Shown piece after piece: positions 1 to 8,755 of a stretch of DNA of 64,000 nt. This DNA comes from Corynebacterium guangdongense (GTDB lineage: Bacteria; Actinomycetota; Actinomycetes; Mycobacteriales; Mycobacteriaceae). A program made the translations under genes and the position numbers. How positions within the stretch are numbered: the first letter of the stretch is position 1; every line of letters starts with the position of its first letter. Location: contig NZ_CP047654.1 of the NCBI RefSeq assembly GCF_030408915.1, positions 620,001 to 684,000 on the forward strand, written 5' to 3'. The notes under the pieces were generated by a model that saw only the letters and a list, made by a program, of their open reading frames with translations, was not told the origin of the DNA and ran no database searches.

Positions 1-1594
1 ACTTCAGCGGCACCCGGTCGAGGTGGATATCGATGCTGTCGGTGAGCTCACCGACGGCCACGGACACGCCGCCGGCGCCGAAGTCGTTGCAGCGCACGAT
101 CATCTGCGCGACCTCGGGGCGGCGGAAGAGCCGCTGGATCTTGCGCTCGTTGACGGGGTTGCCCTTCTGGACCTCCGCGCCGGAGCGGGTCAGGGATTCC
201 TCGTCGTGGGCCTTGGACGAGCCGGTGGCGCCACCGACGCCGTCACGGCCGGTGCGGCCGCCGAGGATGATGATGACGTCGCCGGTCTCCGGTTCGAGGC
301 GCTTGACGTTCTCCTGCGGCGCCGCCGCCACGACCGCGCCCAGCTCCATGCGCTTGGCGACGTAGCCCGGGTGGATCAGCTCACGGACACCGGTGGTGGC
401 CAGGCCGATCTGGTTGCCGTAGCTGGAGTAGCCCTGCGCCGCGCGGGTGCTGATGTCAGCCTGGGGCAGCTTGCCCGGCATGGTTTCGCTGCGCGGGGTG
501 TTGATGTCGCCGGCACCGGAGATGCGCATGGCCTGGTAGACCCAGGAACGCCCCGAGAGAGGGTCGCGGATCGCGCCACCGAGACACGTCGAGGCGCCGC
601 CGAAGGGCTCGATCTCGGTGGGGTGGTTGTGGGTCTCGTTCTTGAACATCAGCAGCCACGGCTTGTCGCCCTCCGAGGTGTCGACGTCGACGTAGACCGA
701 GCAGGCGTTGATCTCCTCGCTGACCTCCTGGTCGGTCATCGTGCCGTTGCGGCGCAGCTCACGGCCCATGATGGTGCCCAGGTCCATCAGGGTGCGCGGC
801 TTGTGCGTGCGGCCGTTGAGCTCGCGGATTTCGTCGTAGCGCCCCAGTGCGCGGTCCAGCTGCTCACGGAAGCGATCACTGCTGTTGGTGATCTCGGTCA
901 GCTCGGTGTTGAAGGTGGTGTGGCGGCAGTGGTCGGACCAGTAGGTGTCCAGCACCGCCAGTTCCACCTCGGTGGGGGTGCGCTCTTCCTGGCGGAAGTA
1001 CTGCTGGATCAGTTCCAGGTCCGCGAGGCTCATGGCCATGCCTTCGTCGGCGAGCAGCGCCTGCAGGCCGTCGGAGTCGAGTTCCAGGAAATCTGGGTGC
1101 GCGGTCAGCGGTTCGACCTCGCCCATCGACGGGGCGCGGAGCACGTCGAGGTTCTTCTCGCCGGCCTCGACGGGGTTGATCAGGTAGGAGCGGATCGCGT
1201 CGAAGGCCTGGTCAGAGACTTCGCTGAAGACGTACACGACGCCGGTGGTGATGCGTGCGACAGTGTCGGGGTTGAGCAGGCGCAGAGCCTGCTCGGCGGC
1301 GTCGGCACGCTGATCGTACTGGCCCGGCAGCGGCTCGACGCCCAGGTGGGCGGGAGCGGTGGCCAGTGCGGAGGCAAACTCGTCGGTGCCGAGCAGGGCG
1401 TCGACCTTGGCGTCGCTCACGATCGAGGAGGTCAGGGCCGCGATGTCTTCGTCCGTCGCGTCGAAGACGTCGTAGACGTTGATAATCTGGGCATCGGTGA
1501 GCTCAACTCCCTCCAGATTGTTGAGGGAACGCAGCAGCGCGCGCTCCTCGTCACGGAAGTTGGGCAAGCGGCGAACAGCAAGACGCGCATCCAT
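1..1594 (-). CDS. purL: Phosphoribosylformylglycinamidine synthase, long single-chain form (5' part, runs off the window)
   Basis: FGAM synthase converts FGAR, glutamine and ATP to FGAM in purine synthesis. The gene starts at ATG 1594 (MDARLAVRRLPNF...), has a GAAGG ribosome site, and is open to base 1, so 531 residues are visible and the C-terminal half lies outside. The AIR-synthase-type signature is clear: DTYWSDHCRHTTF, FKNETHNHPTEIEPFGG and GGRTGRDGVGGATGSSK. The extra N-terminal region before the DHCRHTTF motif and the sequence after GGRTGRDG match the large clostridial/enteric type that carries its own glutaminase domain. The short PurL used with separate PurQ and PurS does not look like this. 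The glutaminase domain itself is not in view. The family is certain; the long subtype is very likely. Confidence 0.9.
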   Translation of the reverse strand, partial: MDARLAVRRLPNFRDEERALLRSLNNLEGVELTDAQIINVYDVFDATDEDIAALTSSIVSDAKVDALLGTDEFASALATAPAHLGVEPLPGQYDQRADAAEQALRLLNPDTVARITTGVVYVFSEVSDQAFDAIRSYLINPVEAGEKNLDVLRAPSMGEVEPLTAHPDFLELDSDGLQALLADEGMAMSLADLELIQQYFRQEERTPTEVELAVLDTYWSDHCRHTTFNTELTEITNSSDRFREQLDRALGRYDEIRELNGRTHKPRTLMDLGTIMGRELRRNGTMTDQEVSEEINACSVYVDVDTSEGDKPWLLMFKNETHNHPTEIEPFGGASTCLGGAIRDPLSGRSWVYQAMRISGAGDINTPRSETMPGKLPQADISTRAAQGYSSYGNQIGLATTGVRELIHPGYVAKRMELGAVVAAAPQENVKRLEPETGDVIIILGGRTGRDGVGGATGSSKAHDEESLTRSGAEVQKGNPVNERKIQRLFRRPEVAQMIVRCNDFGAGGVSVAVGELTDSIDIHLDRVPLK

Positions 1595-2042
1595 ATCAGG
1601 GTGTACCTTCTACTCGGGGATCTGCGATGGAAAGTCTATGCGAGCTGAGAAGTAAACACGGCATTGTCTGTTCAGGCGGGCGGCGCTGAGACGGGGCAAG
1701 CACAGGTGGGTGGTGTGCCGGGCGGCGGCGGAAAAGTCTCTCACCTTGAGCGCGAGAACTCTCCGGGGCGGGAACGTCTGCCCGGGGTTCCAGGGCGGAT
1801 GCTTGGGCAGATGGGGTGTGGAGAGCGTGTTCCCGAACGTGGGGAAGTCCCGGGTAGTTTCTCCGGGCTCCCTGACACGGCTTTTACCCTTCTGTGCTGG
1901 GGATGCGCTGCTCCGCGTGCCGCCTCTGCGGCGAGGAGCCCTGCCCAGCTGTCCCAAGGACATCCTCGCCACCCGCTGGGGACTGCTTGTCGACGCCACC
2001 ATCTTCGGCGTTCGCCTCTTGCGTTGGGTACGCTGCGCAATC
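1595..2042. other. Divergent intergenic region between purL and the MFS gene
   Basis: This 448-bp region lies between two divergent starts. No convincing gene was found; all frames are open only because of the high GC content. It contains inverted repeats: GGCGAGGA at 1930-1937 pairs with TCCTCGCC at 1963-1970, enclosing GTCC-CAA-GGAC at 1951-1961. These could be RNA structure or chance in a GC-rich spacer. I did not recognise a known riboswitch. Confidence 0.4.
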
Positions 2043-3245
2043 GTGACTGATCGGATCAATTCTCAGCCCCGCGTGCCCCGACAGACCGAGATCAGCCCGG
2101 CACGGCGCAACATTGTCCTCGCCGCGCTCATGCTCGGTTCCTTTGCCATCGGCACCACCGAATTCGTGTCGATGGGTCTGCTGCCGCTGATCTCCGCCGA
2201 TCTCGGCGTCAGCGAGGACCGCGCCTCAGTCATCATCGCCACCTACGCCCTCGGCGTCGTCGTCGGCGCCCCCGCCATCACCGCGGTGACCGGGCGCATG
2301 CCCCGCCGGCGCCTGCTCGTCCTGCTCATGGCGCTGCTGGTGGTGGGCCACGTGCTCTCCGCGTTCGCCTGGAACTTCGAGGTGCTGCTCGTCGCCCGCT
2401 TCATCGCGGGCCTGCCGCACGGCGCGTACTTCTCGGTGGCCGGCCTCTCGGCCGCCTCGATGGCCCCGCCGGGCAAGCGGGGCACGGCGATCGCCCTGGT
2501 GGGCATGGGCCTGTCGGTGGCCACGATCATCGGCGTGCCGGCCGCCCAGGCGCTGGGGCAGTGGCTCGGCTGGCAGGCGGCCTACGCCCTGGTCGTCGTC
2601 ATCGGTCTGGCGGCGCTGAGCCTGCTGGTGCTGCTCATGCCGCACATGGTCAACATGAAGCCCACCGACGTCCGCACCGAACTCGGCGCGGTGCGACTGC
2701 CCCAGGTGTGGCTGACGATCGCCCTGGCCACCATCGGTTTCACCGGAATGTTCTCCGTGTACACCTACATCACCTGGACGATGACGGAGATGGCCGGGCT
2801 CGACGTGCGGTGGATGTGGCTGGTGCTCATGGCCTACGGGGTCGGCAACACCCTCGGCAGCTACGCCGGCGGCCGCCTGGCGGACCGCAACGTCGACCGC
2901 GCCATCCTCGTCTCCCTGGTGTCGGTGACCGTGATGCTGGTGGCCTTCTATCTCGCCGCCTCCCACGCGGTGCCGGCCACGCTCATCTTCGGCGCCATCG
3001 GTTTCGCGGGGGCGTCGCTGACGGCGCCGGTGCAGCTGCGGCTGATGGACGTAGCCGGGGAGGCCAAGACGCTGGCCGCGGCGATGAGCCAGTCGGCGTT
3101 TAACCTCGGCAACGCCGCGGGCGCGGCCATCGGCGGTCTCGTGGTCGGGGCGGGATTCTCCTTTGCGGCGCCGTCGCTGGTGGGGGCGGGCATGACGGTC
3201 ATCGCCATCCTGCTGTGGTTCCCGATGGTGGGGACGCGGCGCTAA
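2043..3245 (+). CDS. MFS transporter, DHA1/AraJ-like efflux permease
   Basis: About 400 residues with 12 predicted membrane helices, beginning with a helix around ALMLGSFAIGTTEFV. The GTTEF...GLLP motif in helix 1 and the HGAYFSV motif in helix 4 are typical of AraJ/sugar-efflux and chloramphenicol-resistance-like drug:H+ antiporters. GTG 2043 is chosen as start because it leaves a short positively charged cytoplasmic leader (VTDRINSQPRVPRQTE) before the first helix. The frame is open back to about 1710, but that extension is not protein-like. The ribosome site is weak. The substrate cannot be deduced. The gene ends tail-to-tail with the siderophore-interacting protein gene, the two stop codons overlapping. 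Confidence 0.85.
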   Translation: MTDRINSQPRVPRQTEISPARRNIVLAALMLGSFAIGTTEFVSMGLLPLISADLGVSEDRASVIIATYALGVVVGAPAITAVTGRMPRRRLLVLLMALLVVGHVLSAFAWNFEVLLVARFIAGLPHGAYFSVAGLSAASMAPPGKRGTAIALVGMGLSVATIIGVPAAQALGQWLGWQAAYALVVVIGLAALSLLVLLMPHMVNMKPTDVRTELGAVRLPQVWLTIALATIGFTGMFSVYTYITWTMTEMAGLDVRWMWLVLMAYGVGNTLGSYAGGRLADRNVDRAILVSLVSVTVMLVAFYLAASHAVPATLIFGAIGFAGASLTAPVQLRLMDVAGEAKTLAAAMSQSAFNLGNAAGAAIGGLVVGAGFSFAAPSLVGAGMTVIAILLWFPMVGTRR

Positions 3246-4111
3246 CCGCGCATGGCGACGCCGATCTTCCAGTAGCCCATGAACGCGACCCGGGACTTGT
3301 CGACGCCCACCGTCGCGACGAGGTGCCTGCGCAGCGTGGTGACCATGCTCGCCTCACCGGCGATCCAGTAGAAGTTGTCCGCGTTCCCGTCCCGGCGCTC
3401 CTCGGCACGGATCCACGGCAGCTCAGGGGAGTCGTCGCGGGTGACGGTGACGTTGGCCCCGGCGCTGCCGGCCAGCAGGCTCCCGTGCTCCGCGCCGTCC
3501 CGGACCAGCCAGGTCACGCCCACCCCGGCCGGGGCGTCGACGGGCAGGCGGTCGGCCTCGGTCGGCACCTCGAGGAACGCGGACCCGGTGGCGTCGGCGG
3601 GCAGGTCCTCGAGGATGCGGCAGGCGGCCGGCACGGCGGTCTCGTCTGCGAAGAGGGCGACGGCCTCCCCGGGGCGGGGCTGGAATTCGATGCCGGCCTC
3701 GCTGTCATCCGTGCGGTCGGGCCCGATCACGGTCAGCCCGTCCCCGGGCCGGGCCGACGCCGCAAAACGGCTGGCCGGGCCCGACGCCCCCTCGTCGAGG
3801 TGGCGGACCACGTCGACGACCAGACGGGTGCCGTCGGGGTCGCGGCGCAGCTCGCGGACGGAGAAGGTGCGCATGTAGCCGCGTTCCTCCTCCGGCATCG
3901 CCCGCCAGTCCTCGTACCAGGAGTCGGTGTCGGCGATGACGGGGCGGTGGCCGTCGTCGGTGGGCAGCATGAGTTTGATGCGCAGATCCCTGACGGGGAC
4001 GCCCGGCGCGGGGCCGAAGTCGGCCAGGTCGCCGCCGAGGGTGAGACGGATGAAGTTTGGGCTGATGCGGGCGACGTCCTCGACGAGGGCGGAGAAGGGG
4101 CGGAAGGTCAT
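3242..4111 (-). CDS. Siderophore-interacting protein (FAD-dependent ferric-siderophore reductase, ViuB type)
   Basis: 289 residues. The N-terminal FAD-binding domain carries the flavin motif YMRTFSVRELR (about residue 80). The C-terminal SIP domain has FYWIAGEASMVTTLRRHL and ends FMGYWKIGVAMRG. Such proteins reduce the ferric iron of imported siderophores in the cytoplasm, releasing Fe2+. It is the last gene of a five-gene operon; its ATG overlaps the TGA of the ATPase gene (ATGA), so translation is probably coupled. Regulation is expected through the DtxR box at 8060-8078. The family is very clear; the siderophore is unknown. Confidence 0.93.
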   Translation of the reverse strand: MTFRPFSALVEDVARISPNFIRLTLGGDLADFGPAPGVPVRDLRIKLMLPTDDGHRPVIADTDSWYEDWRAMPEEERGYMRTFSVRELRRDPDGTRLVVDVVRHLDEGASGPASRFAASARPGDGLTVIGPDRTDDSEAGIEFQPRPGEAVALFADETAVPAACRILEDLPADATGSAFLEVPTEADRLPVDAPAGVGVTWLVRDGAEHGSLLAGSAGANVTVTRDDSPELPWIRAEERRDGNADNFYWIAGEASMVTTLRRHLVATVGVDKSRVAFMGYWKIGVAMRG

Positions 4112-4935
4112 TGCGGCTCTGCTTTCGTGGTCGTGGGTTTCGTGGTCGTGGGGGTTCGGCGCCCGATGGGGGCGACCAGGGGGCGGCGGGTCAGGGGATC
4201 GGTGAGGATCTGGGCGTCCAGGTCGAAGACCTCGGCCAGGGTGTCGGCGGTGACCACCTCCTCCGGCGTGCCCTCGGCGAGGATCGCGCCCGCGCGCATC
4301 GCGACGAGGTGGTCGCTGTAGCGCGCGGCCAGGTTCATGTCGTGGAGCACCATGACGACGGTGGTGCCCAGGCGCCGGTTGAGGTCTCCGAGCAGCTCGA
4401 GGATCTCCAGCTGGGTGGTGACGTCCAGGTAGGTGGTGGGTTCGTCGAGCAGGAGCACGTCGGTCTGCTGGGCGAGCACCATCGCGATCCAGGCGCGCTG
4501 CCGCTGGCCACCGGAGAGCTCGTTCACCGGCCGCTGGGCCAGCTCCGTCAGCCCGGTCATTTCCAGGGCGTCAGCGACCGCTGCGTAGTCCCCGGCCCGC
4601 CAGCGCCCGAAGCGGCCCTGGTGCGGGGACCGTCCCCGCCCGACGAGGTCGGCGACCAGGATCCCCTCGGGGGCGACGGGGGATTGGGGCAGCAGCCCGA
4701 CGCGGCGGGCGAACTCGCGGGGTCGGAAGGAGGCGGCGTCGGTGGCGTCGACAAGCACCCGCCCGGAGGTCGTGGGCAGCAGCCGGGCCAGGGTCCGGAG
4801 CAGGGTGGATTTTCCGCAGCCGTTGGCGCCGATGACGGCGGTGACCCGGCCGTCCGGAAGGTGCAGCGAGAGTTCCTCGATGACGGCCCGGCCCTCGTAG
4901 GCCACGCTGATGCGTTCGGCGGTGAGAGTGGTCAT
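4108..4935 (-). CDS. Ferric-siderophore ABC transporter, ATP-binding protein (FecE/FepC type)
   Basis: 275 residues. Walker A GANGCGKSTLLRTLARLLP, Q-loop GLLPQSPVAPEG, signature [13 protein letters not shown], Walker B DVLLLDEPTTYLDV and H-loop VMVLHDMNLAARYSDH are all intact. The TTYLD and HDMNLAARY forms are characteristic of FepC/FhuC iron-siderophore ATPases. The ATG at 4935 overlaps the stop of the upstream permease (ATGA). The C-terminus has a low-complexity tail rich in Thr, Lys and Pro. It energises uptake through the two permeases upstream. Confidence 0.95.
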   Translation of the reverse strand: MTTLTAERISVAYEGRAVIEELSLHLPDGRVTAVIGANGCGKSTLLRTLARLLPTTSGRVLVDATDAASFRPREFARRVGLLPQSPVAPEGILVADLVGRGRSPHQGRFGRWRAGDYAAVADALEMTGLTELAQRPVNELSGGQRQRAWIAMVLAQQTDVLLLDEPTTYLDVTTQLEILELLGDLNRRLGTTVVMVLHDMNLAARYSDHLVAMRAGAILAEGTPEEVVTADTLAEVFDLDAQILTDPLTRRPLVAPIGRRTPTTTKPTTTKAEPQ

Positions 4936-5933
4936 GATCGTCCCTTCTGGTGGAGCAGGTAGAGCAGATAGGGGGCGCCGACGGCGCCGGTGAGCACGCC
5001 CACCGGATAGGCCACGGGCAGGAGGTGCTGGCCCACGGCGTCCGCACCGGCGACGAGGACGGCACCCACCAGCGCCGACTGCAGCACCGGCGGGGTGGAG
5101 ACGCCGGCCAGCCGGGCGGCGATGGGGCCCGAGAGGAAGGCGACGAAGGCGATCGGCCCGCCGGCGGCGGTGGCCACCGCGATCAGGCCCACCGCCGTCA
5201 GCAGCAGCACCACCCGGGAGAAGCCGACGGGGACGCCCAGACCCCGGGCGAGGTCCTCGCCGAAGCGCAGCACGTCCAGGTGGTGGGTGAAGGCCAGGGC
5301 CACGGGCAGCAGCAGGACGACGGCGAGCACGACCGGGGTGACGGTGGTCGGGGAGGCGTCGTTGAGCGAACCGGTCAGCCAGCGGGTGGCGGCGGGCAGG
5401 TCGTAGGCGGAGGCGATCGAGATGGTCCAGGTGATGACGGACTGCCCGAAGGCGGCCACCCCGAGCCCCACCAGAATCAGCCGGGTCGCAGAGAAGCCTG
5501 AGCGGTGGGCGAGGGCGAACATGCCCGCCGCGGTGACCAGGCTCAGGGCCAGTGCCAGCAACGAGGTCTGCCACTGGCTCAGGCCCAGGACGACGATGCC
5601 GACCACGCCCGCGACCGCGGCCGAGGTGCTCACCCCGATGATGTCCGGGGAGGCCAACTGGTTGCGCAGCAGGGTCTGGAAGACACAGCCGGCCGCGCCG
5701 AAGGCCAGCCCGGTCGCGGTGGCCAGGGCGACGCGGGGCAGGCGCAGCTGGGCGATGATGAAGTCGCCCTCCCGCAGGCCCGCAAGGATCTCGGCGGGGG
5801 AGTAGACGACCCGGCCCAGGGAGAGGTGCAGCCCCCACAGCGCGGCCAGGGCAAGCAGCAGTGCGAGCGTGACGACCGCGCGGTGGCGGCGGCGCCCGGC
5901 CCGGGCCTCGGCGAGTTCACCGGCCAGCGTCAC
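4932..5933 (-). CDS. Ferric-siderophore ABC transporter permease 2 (FecCD family)
   Basis: 333 residues, highly hydrophobic, with about nine or ten membrane helices. Family landmarks are LRLPRVALATATGLAFGAAG near the N-terminus, LASPDIIGVSTSAA (the ATPase-contact and conserved loop region) and GPIAFVAFLSGPIAARL. The start is taken as GTG 5933, which overlaps the TGA of permease 1 in a GTGA arrangement. The open frame extends upstream but without homology to the family. It forms the channel with the protein encoded at 5930-6946. Confidence 0.92.
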   Translation of the reverse strand: MTLAGELAEARAGRRRHRAVVTLALLLALAALWGLHLSLGRVVYSPAEILAGLREGDFIIAQLRLPRVALATATGLAFGAAGCVFQTLLRNQLASPDIIGVSTSAAVAGVVGIVVLGLSQWQTSLLALALSLVTAAGMFALAHRSGFSATRLILVGLGVAAFGQSVITWTISIASAYDLPAATRWLTGSLNDASPTTVTPVVLAVVLLLPVALAFTHHLDVLRFGEDLARGLGVPVGFSRVVLLLTAVGLIAVATAAGGPIAFVAFLSGPIAARLAGVSTPPVLQSALVGAVLVAGADAVGQHLLPVAYPVGVLTGAVGAPYLLYLLHQKGRS

Positions 5934-6946
5934 AGCGACCTCGTTTTCATCGTGCGCACGACCCAGAGAAAGACGGGGGCGCCGATCAGCGGGGTGACGA
6001 CGCCGACCGCGATCTCGGCCGGGGGAGCGACCACCCGGCCCAGGGTGTCGGCGAGGACCAGGAAAATGGCCCCGCCCACGGCGGACAGCGGCAGCAGCCA
6101 GCGCTGGTCCGGGCCGCTGACCAGCCGGACGGCGTGGGGGACGACCAGTCCGATGAAGGCGATGGGGCCGCACAGGGCGGTGGCGACGCCGGCCAGCGTG
6201 GCGGCCACGCCCCAGCCGACGAGACGGGTGCGGGTGACGGCGTAGCCCAGGCCGGCGGCGACGTCGTCGCCGAGGGCCAGGGCGTTGAGGCCGCCGCCGT
6301 GACCGAGGACGACGAGGACGCCGACGGCGATGACCGGGGCGGCCAGGGACAGTTCGGACCAGTCCGTGCCGCCGGTGCCGCCGACCATCCACTGCCGGTA
6401 GGAGTCCAGGCTCTGGGAGCGGGGCAGGATCAGCGCGGTGGTCAGCGAGGTCAGCGCGGCCGAGGTGGCCGCGCCCGCCAGGGCGAGGGTCAGCGGGGTG
6501 GCTCCGGCCCTGCCCGCCGAGCCGATCGCGTAGACGAAGGCGCTGGCCCCGGCCGCCCCGAGCACGGCCGCCGCCGAGATCAGCGCCGGGGACGGGGAAC
6601 CGGCCACCGTGAGCAGGACGACGACGGCCAGCGCGGATCCGGACAGCACCCCGAACACGCCCGGATCGGCCAGCGGGTTGCGGGTGATCGCCTGCATGGT
6701 CGCGCCCGCGACGGCGAGGGCGGCGCCGACGACGACGGCCGCCAGGGTGCGGGGGATGCGCTGGTAGGCGGCGGCCTGGGAGGCGGTGTCGGTGGCCCCG
6801 CCCAGCGCCGCGAGGACGTCCGCCGCCGTGATGTCGCGGACCCCGAACGCCACGGAGGCGAGGCAGGCGATCACCAGGAGAACACCCAGGGTCCCGAGGG
6901 CAAGGGGCCGGGTGACGCGGCGGACGGGGCTGGCGGGCTTAAGCAT
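5930..6946 (-). CDS. Ferric-siderophore ABC transporter permease 1 (FecCD family)
   Basis: 338 residues with multiple membrane helices. Landmarks are QRIPRTLAAVVVGAALAVAG, the loop ITRNPLADPGVFGVLSG, and GPIAFIGLVVPHAVRLVSG, the classical FecCD signature. The ATG overlaps the 3' end of the binding-protein gene by 8 bp, and the stop overlaps the next permease start. It pairs with permease 2 to form the membrane channel of the siderophore importer. Confidence 0.94.
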   Translation of the reverse strand: MLKPASPVRRVTRPLALGTLGVLLVIACLASVAFGVRDITAADVLAALGGATDTASQAAAYQRIPRTLAAVVVGAALAVAGATMQAITRNPLADPGVFGVLSGSALAVVVLLTVAGSPSPALISAAAVLGAAGASAFVYAIGSAGRAGATPLTLALAGAATSAALTSLTTALILPRSQSLDSYRQWMVGGTGGTDWSELSLAAPVIAVGVLVVLGHGGGLNALALGDDVAAGLGYAVTRTRLVGWGVAATLAGVATALCGPIAFIGLVVPHAVRLVSGPDQRWLLPLSAVGGAIFLVLADTLGRVVAPPAEIAVGVVTPLIGAPVFLWVVRTMKTRSL

Positions 6947-8021
6947 CGGAGGTCAGGGCCGTCTCCAGGACGTTGAAGTAGTCGTTGATGCCCCACCCGA
7001 CCGAAAGCGGGGAGGGGTTGGAGGAGGCGGCCAACGGATCGGAGCCGAGGAAGGCGACGTGTCCGTCACGGATGGCCGGGATCTTGCCCAGCAGCGGATC
7101 CGCCTGCATGTCGGTCAGCGTCTTCTCGTTCTCGGCGGGGTCGTCGGAGCCGTAGGAGATGATGAGTTCGACGTCGGCGAAGTCCTCCGGGCGTTCGGCG
7201 GAGTGCTCCAGCCAGAACTCGCTGGTGTTCTCGGAGGCGTCACGCACGACCTGCGGCACCCCCATTCCGGCCTCGGCCAGGAAACCGGCGCGGGGATCCT
7301 CGAGGGTGTAGAACCCGATCTTCGAAGAGTCGCTGGTGCTGCCGAAGGCGGTGAACAGGACGGTGGTGCCCTCGAGCGCGGGGTGCTCGGCGACGGCGGC
7401 GTCGATGTCGGTGTGGACGGCGTCGGCCAGCTCACGGCCCTGATCGCCGAGTCCGAGCGCCTCGGAGTTCAGGGTGATGATCTCGTCGAGCGTGGTGCCC
7501 CACGGCACGTCCGGGTACGCGACCACGGGGGCGATCTTGCTCAGGGTGTCGTAGTCCTGCTGGGTCAGTCCCGAGTAGGCGGCGAGGATGACGTCCGGCT
7601 GGGTGGCGGCGACGTCCTCGAAGGGGATGCCGTCGGTCTCGTCGAAAAGGACCGGCGTGGTCATGTTCTGCTCGGCCAGCGCGTCCTCCACCCAGGGGAG
7701 GACCCCGTCGCCGTCGTCGTCGCCGAAGGCCGCGGCGGACATGCCCACCGGTTCCACGCCCAGGGCGATCGGGACCTCGTTGTTGGCCCAGCCCACCGCC
7801 GCGACCCGCGCCGGCTTATCGTCGATGGTGGTTTCCCCGAAGGCGTGGGACATGGTCACGGGGAAGTCGGCGTCGCCCTCGGCGGGCTTGTCGACGCCGG
7901 CTGGGTCCTGGCCCTGGCCCTGCTCCTGGTCCGGCGTCGCCGGAGAGCAGGACGCCAGTGCGGCGGTGACCAGGCCGACGGACAGGGCGGCGGAGAGTCG
8001 GCGGGAGAGTGCGGTAGTCAA
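6939..8021 (-). CDS. Ferric-siderophore binding lipoprotein (FepB/FecB type)
   Basis: 360 residues. The N-terminus MTTALSRRLSAALSVGLV is a lipoprotein signal peptide ending in the lipobox ALASC, with Cys at about residue 24. A Gln/Asp/Pro-rich spacer follows, then a periplasmic-binding-protein class III fold (ARVAAVGWANNEVPIALGVEPVG; PDVILAAYSGLTQQDYDTL). It captures the iron-siderophore outside the membrane and is anchored by lipid at the mature Cys. First gene of the operon; a DtxR box lies about 40 bp upstream of its start codon. Confidence 0.93.
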   Translation of the reverse strand: MTTALSRRLSAALSVGLVTAALASCSPATPDQEQGQGQDPAGVDKPAEGDADFPVTMSHAFGETTIDDKPARVAAVGWANNEVPIALGVEPVGMSAAAFGDDDGDGVLPWVEDALAEQNMTTPVLFDETDGIPFEDVAATQPDVILAAYSGLTQQDYDTLSKIAPVVAYPDVPWGTTLDEIITLNSEALGLGDQGRELADAVHTDIDAAVAEHPALEGTTVLFTAFGSTSDSSKIGFYTLEDPRAGFLAEAGMGVPQVVRDASENTSEFWLEHSAERPEDFADVELIISYGSDDPAENEKTLTDMQADPLLGKIPAIRDGHVAFLGSDPLAASSNPSPLSVGWGINDYFNVLETALTSDA

Positions 8022-8059
8022 GGGGAACCTTTCCGTGGGCAGGCCGGGATCGATGTTAC

Positions 8060-8078
8060 TAAGGTCTGCCTAACCTAA
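8060..8078. promoter_or_regulatory. DtxR iron box
   Basis: TAAGGTCTGCCTAACCTAA matches the 19-bp DtxR consensus TTAGGTTAGCCTAACCTAA at 16 of 19 positions. An overlapping perfect inverted repeat, CCTAAC-CTAA-GTTAGG at 8069-8084, may provide a second half-site register. The position, 39 bp before the lipoprotein start, is right for iron-dependent repression of the siderophore operon. It also sits upstream of the divergent DUF4126 gene. Confidence 0.85.
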
Positions 8079-8197
8079 GTTAGGGGGAGATTACTTGCTC
8101 TCTGTTGCTAGGTGAAGGGGCGGGGCCAATATGTGGCCTAGATCACTATTTTGTCGGGGAATCTGCGCGGGCGGGGACCGGGTTCGACAATGGGCCC

Positions 8198-8749
8198 ATG
8201 GACCTCGCCACCGCCGTCAGCCTGGCCACCGCCGCCGGGCTCAACGCCTATGTCCCGCTCCTGGTTTTCGGGCTGCTCGCCCGTTTCAGCGACGTCGTTC
8301 ACCTGCCCGCCGGCTGGGAATGGCTCGCTCACCCGATCCTGCTGGGCGTCGTCGCGGCGCTGCTCGTCATCGAGTTCGTCGCCGACAAGATTCCGGCGGT
8401 GGACTCGATCAACGACATCGTCCAGACGCTCATCCGCCCCACCTCCGGCGGCATCGTCTTCGGCTCCGCCACCGCCGTCGACGGCTCCGCCGCGATCAAC
8501 TGGTGGGCGGTCGCCGCCGGCGTGTTCATTGCGCTGGCGATTCACGTGGGGAGAGCCACGACCCGGCCGGTCATCGACGCGGCCACGGTGGGGACCGGCA
8601 CCATCGCCGCGTCGGCCGCGGGCGACGCGGCCGCGCTCTCGCTGACCCTGGCGGGAATTTTCGCTCCGCTGCTGGCCATCGCTTTGCTGGTCGGTCTCGC
8701 CGGTGTCGTATGGTGGCTCACGTCCAGGATTCGGTCGCGATTAGCATAG
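8198..8749 (+). CDS. DUF4126 family membrane protein
   Basis: 183 residues with several hydrophobic segments. The start MDLATAVSLATAAGLNAYVPLLVFGLLARF matches the usual beginning of DUF4126 proteins (small integral membrane proteins of unknown function). The DKIPAVDSINDIVQTLIRP loop is also typical. ATG 8198 is chosen because residues upstream in frame are not family-like. The stop lies 6 bp before xthA, suggesting cotranscription. Confidence 0.8.
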   Translation: MDLATAVSLATAAGLNAYVPLLVFGLLARFSDVVHLPAGWEWLAHPILLGVVAALLVIEFVADKIPAVDSINDIVQTLIRPTSGGIVFGSATAVDGSAAINWWAVAAGVFIALAIHVGRATTRPVIDAATVGTGTIAASAAGDAAALSLTLAGIFAPLLAIALLVGLAGVVWWLTSRIRSRLA

Positions 8750-8755
8750 GAACCC

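Noticed and set aside
1710..2042. N-terminal extension of the MFS gene upstream of GTG 2043
   Set aside because: Residues are not transporter-like and precede the natural cytoplasmic leader; the open frame is a GC effect.
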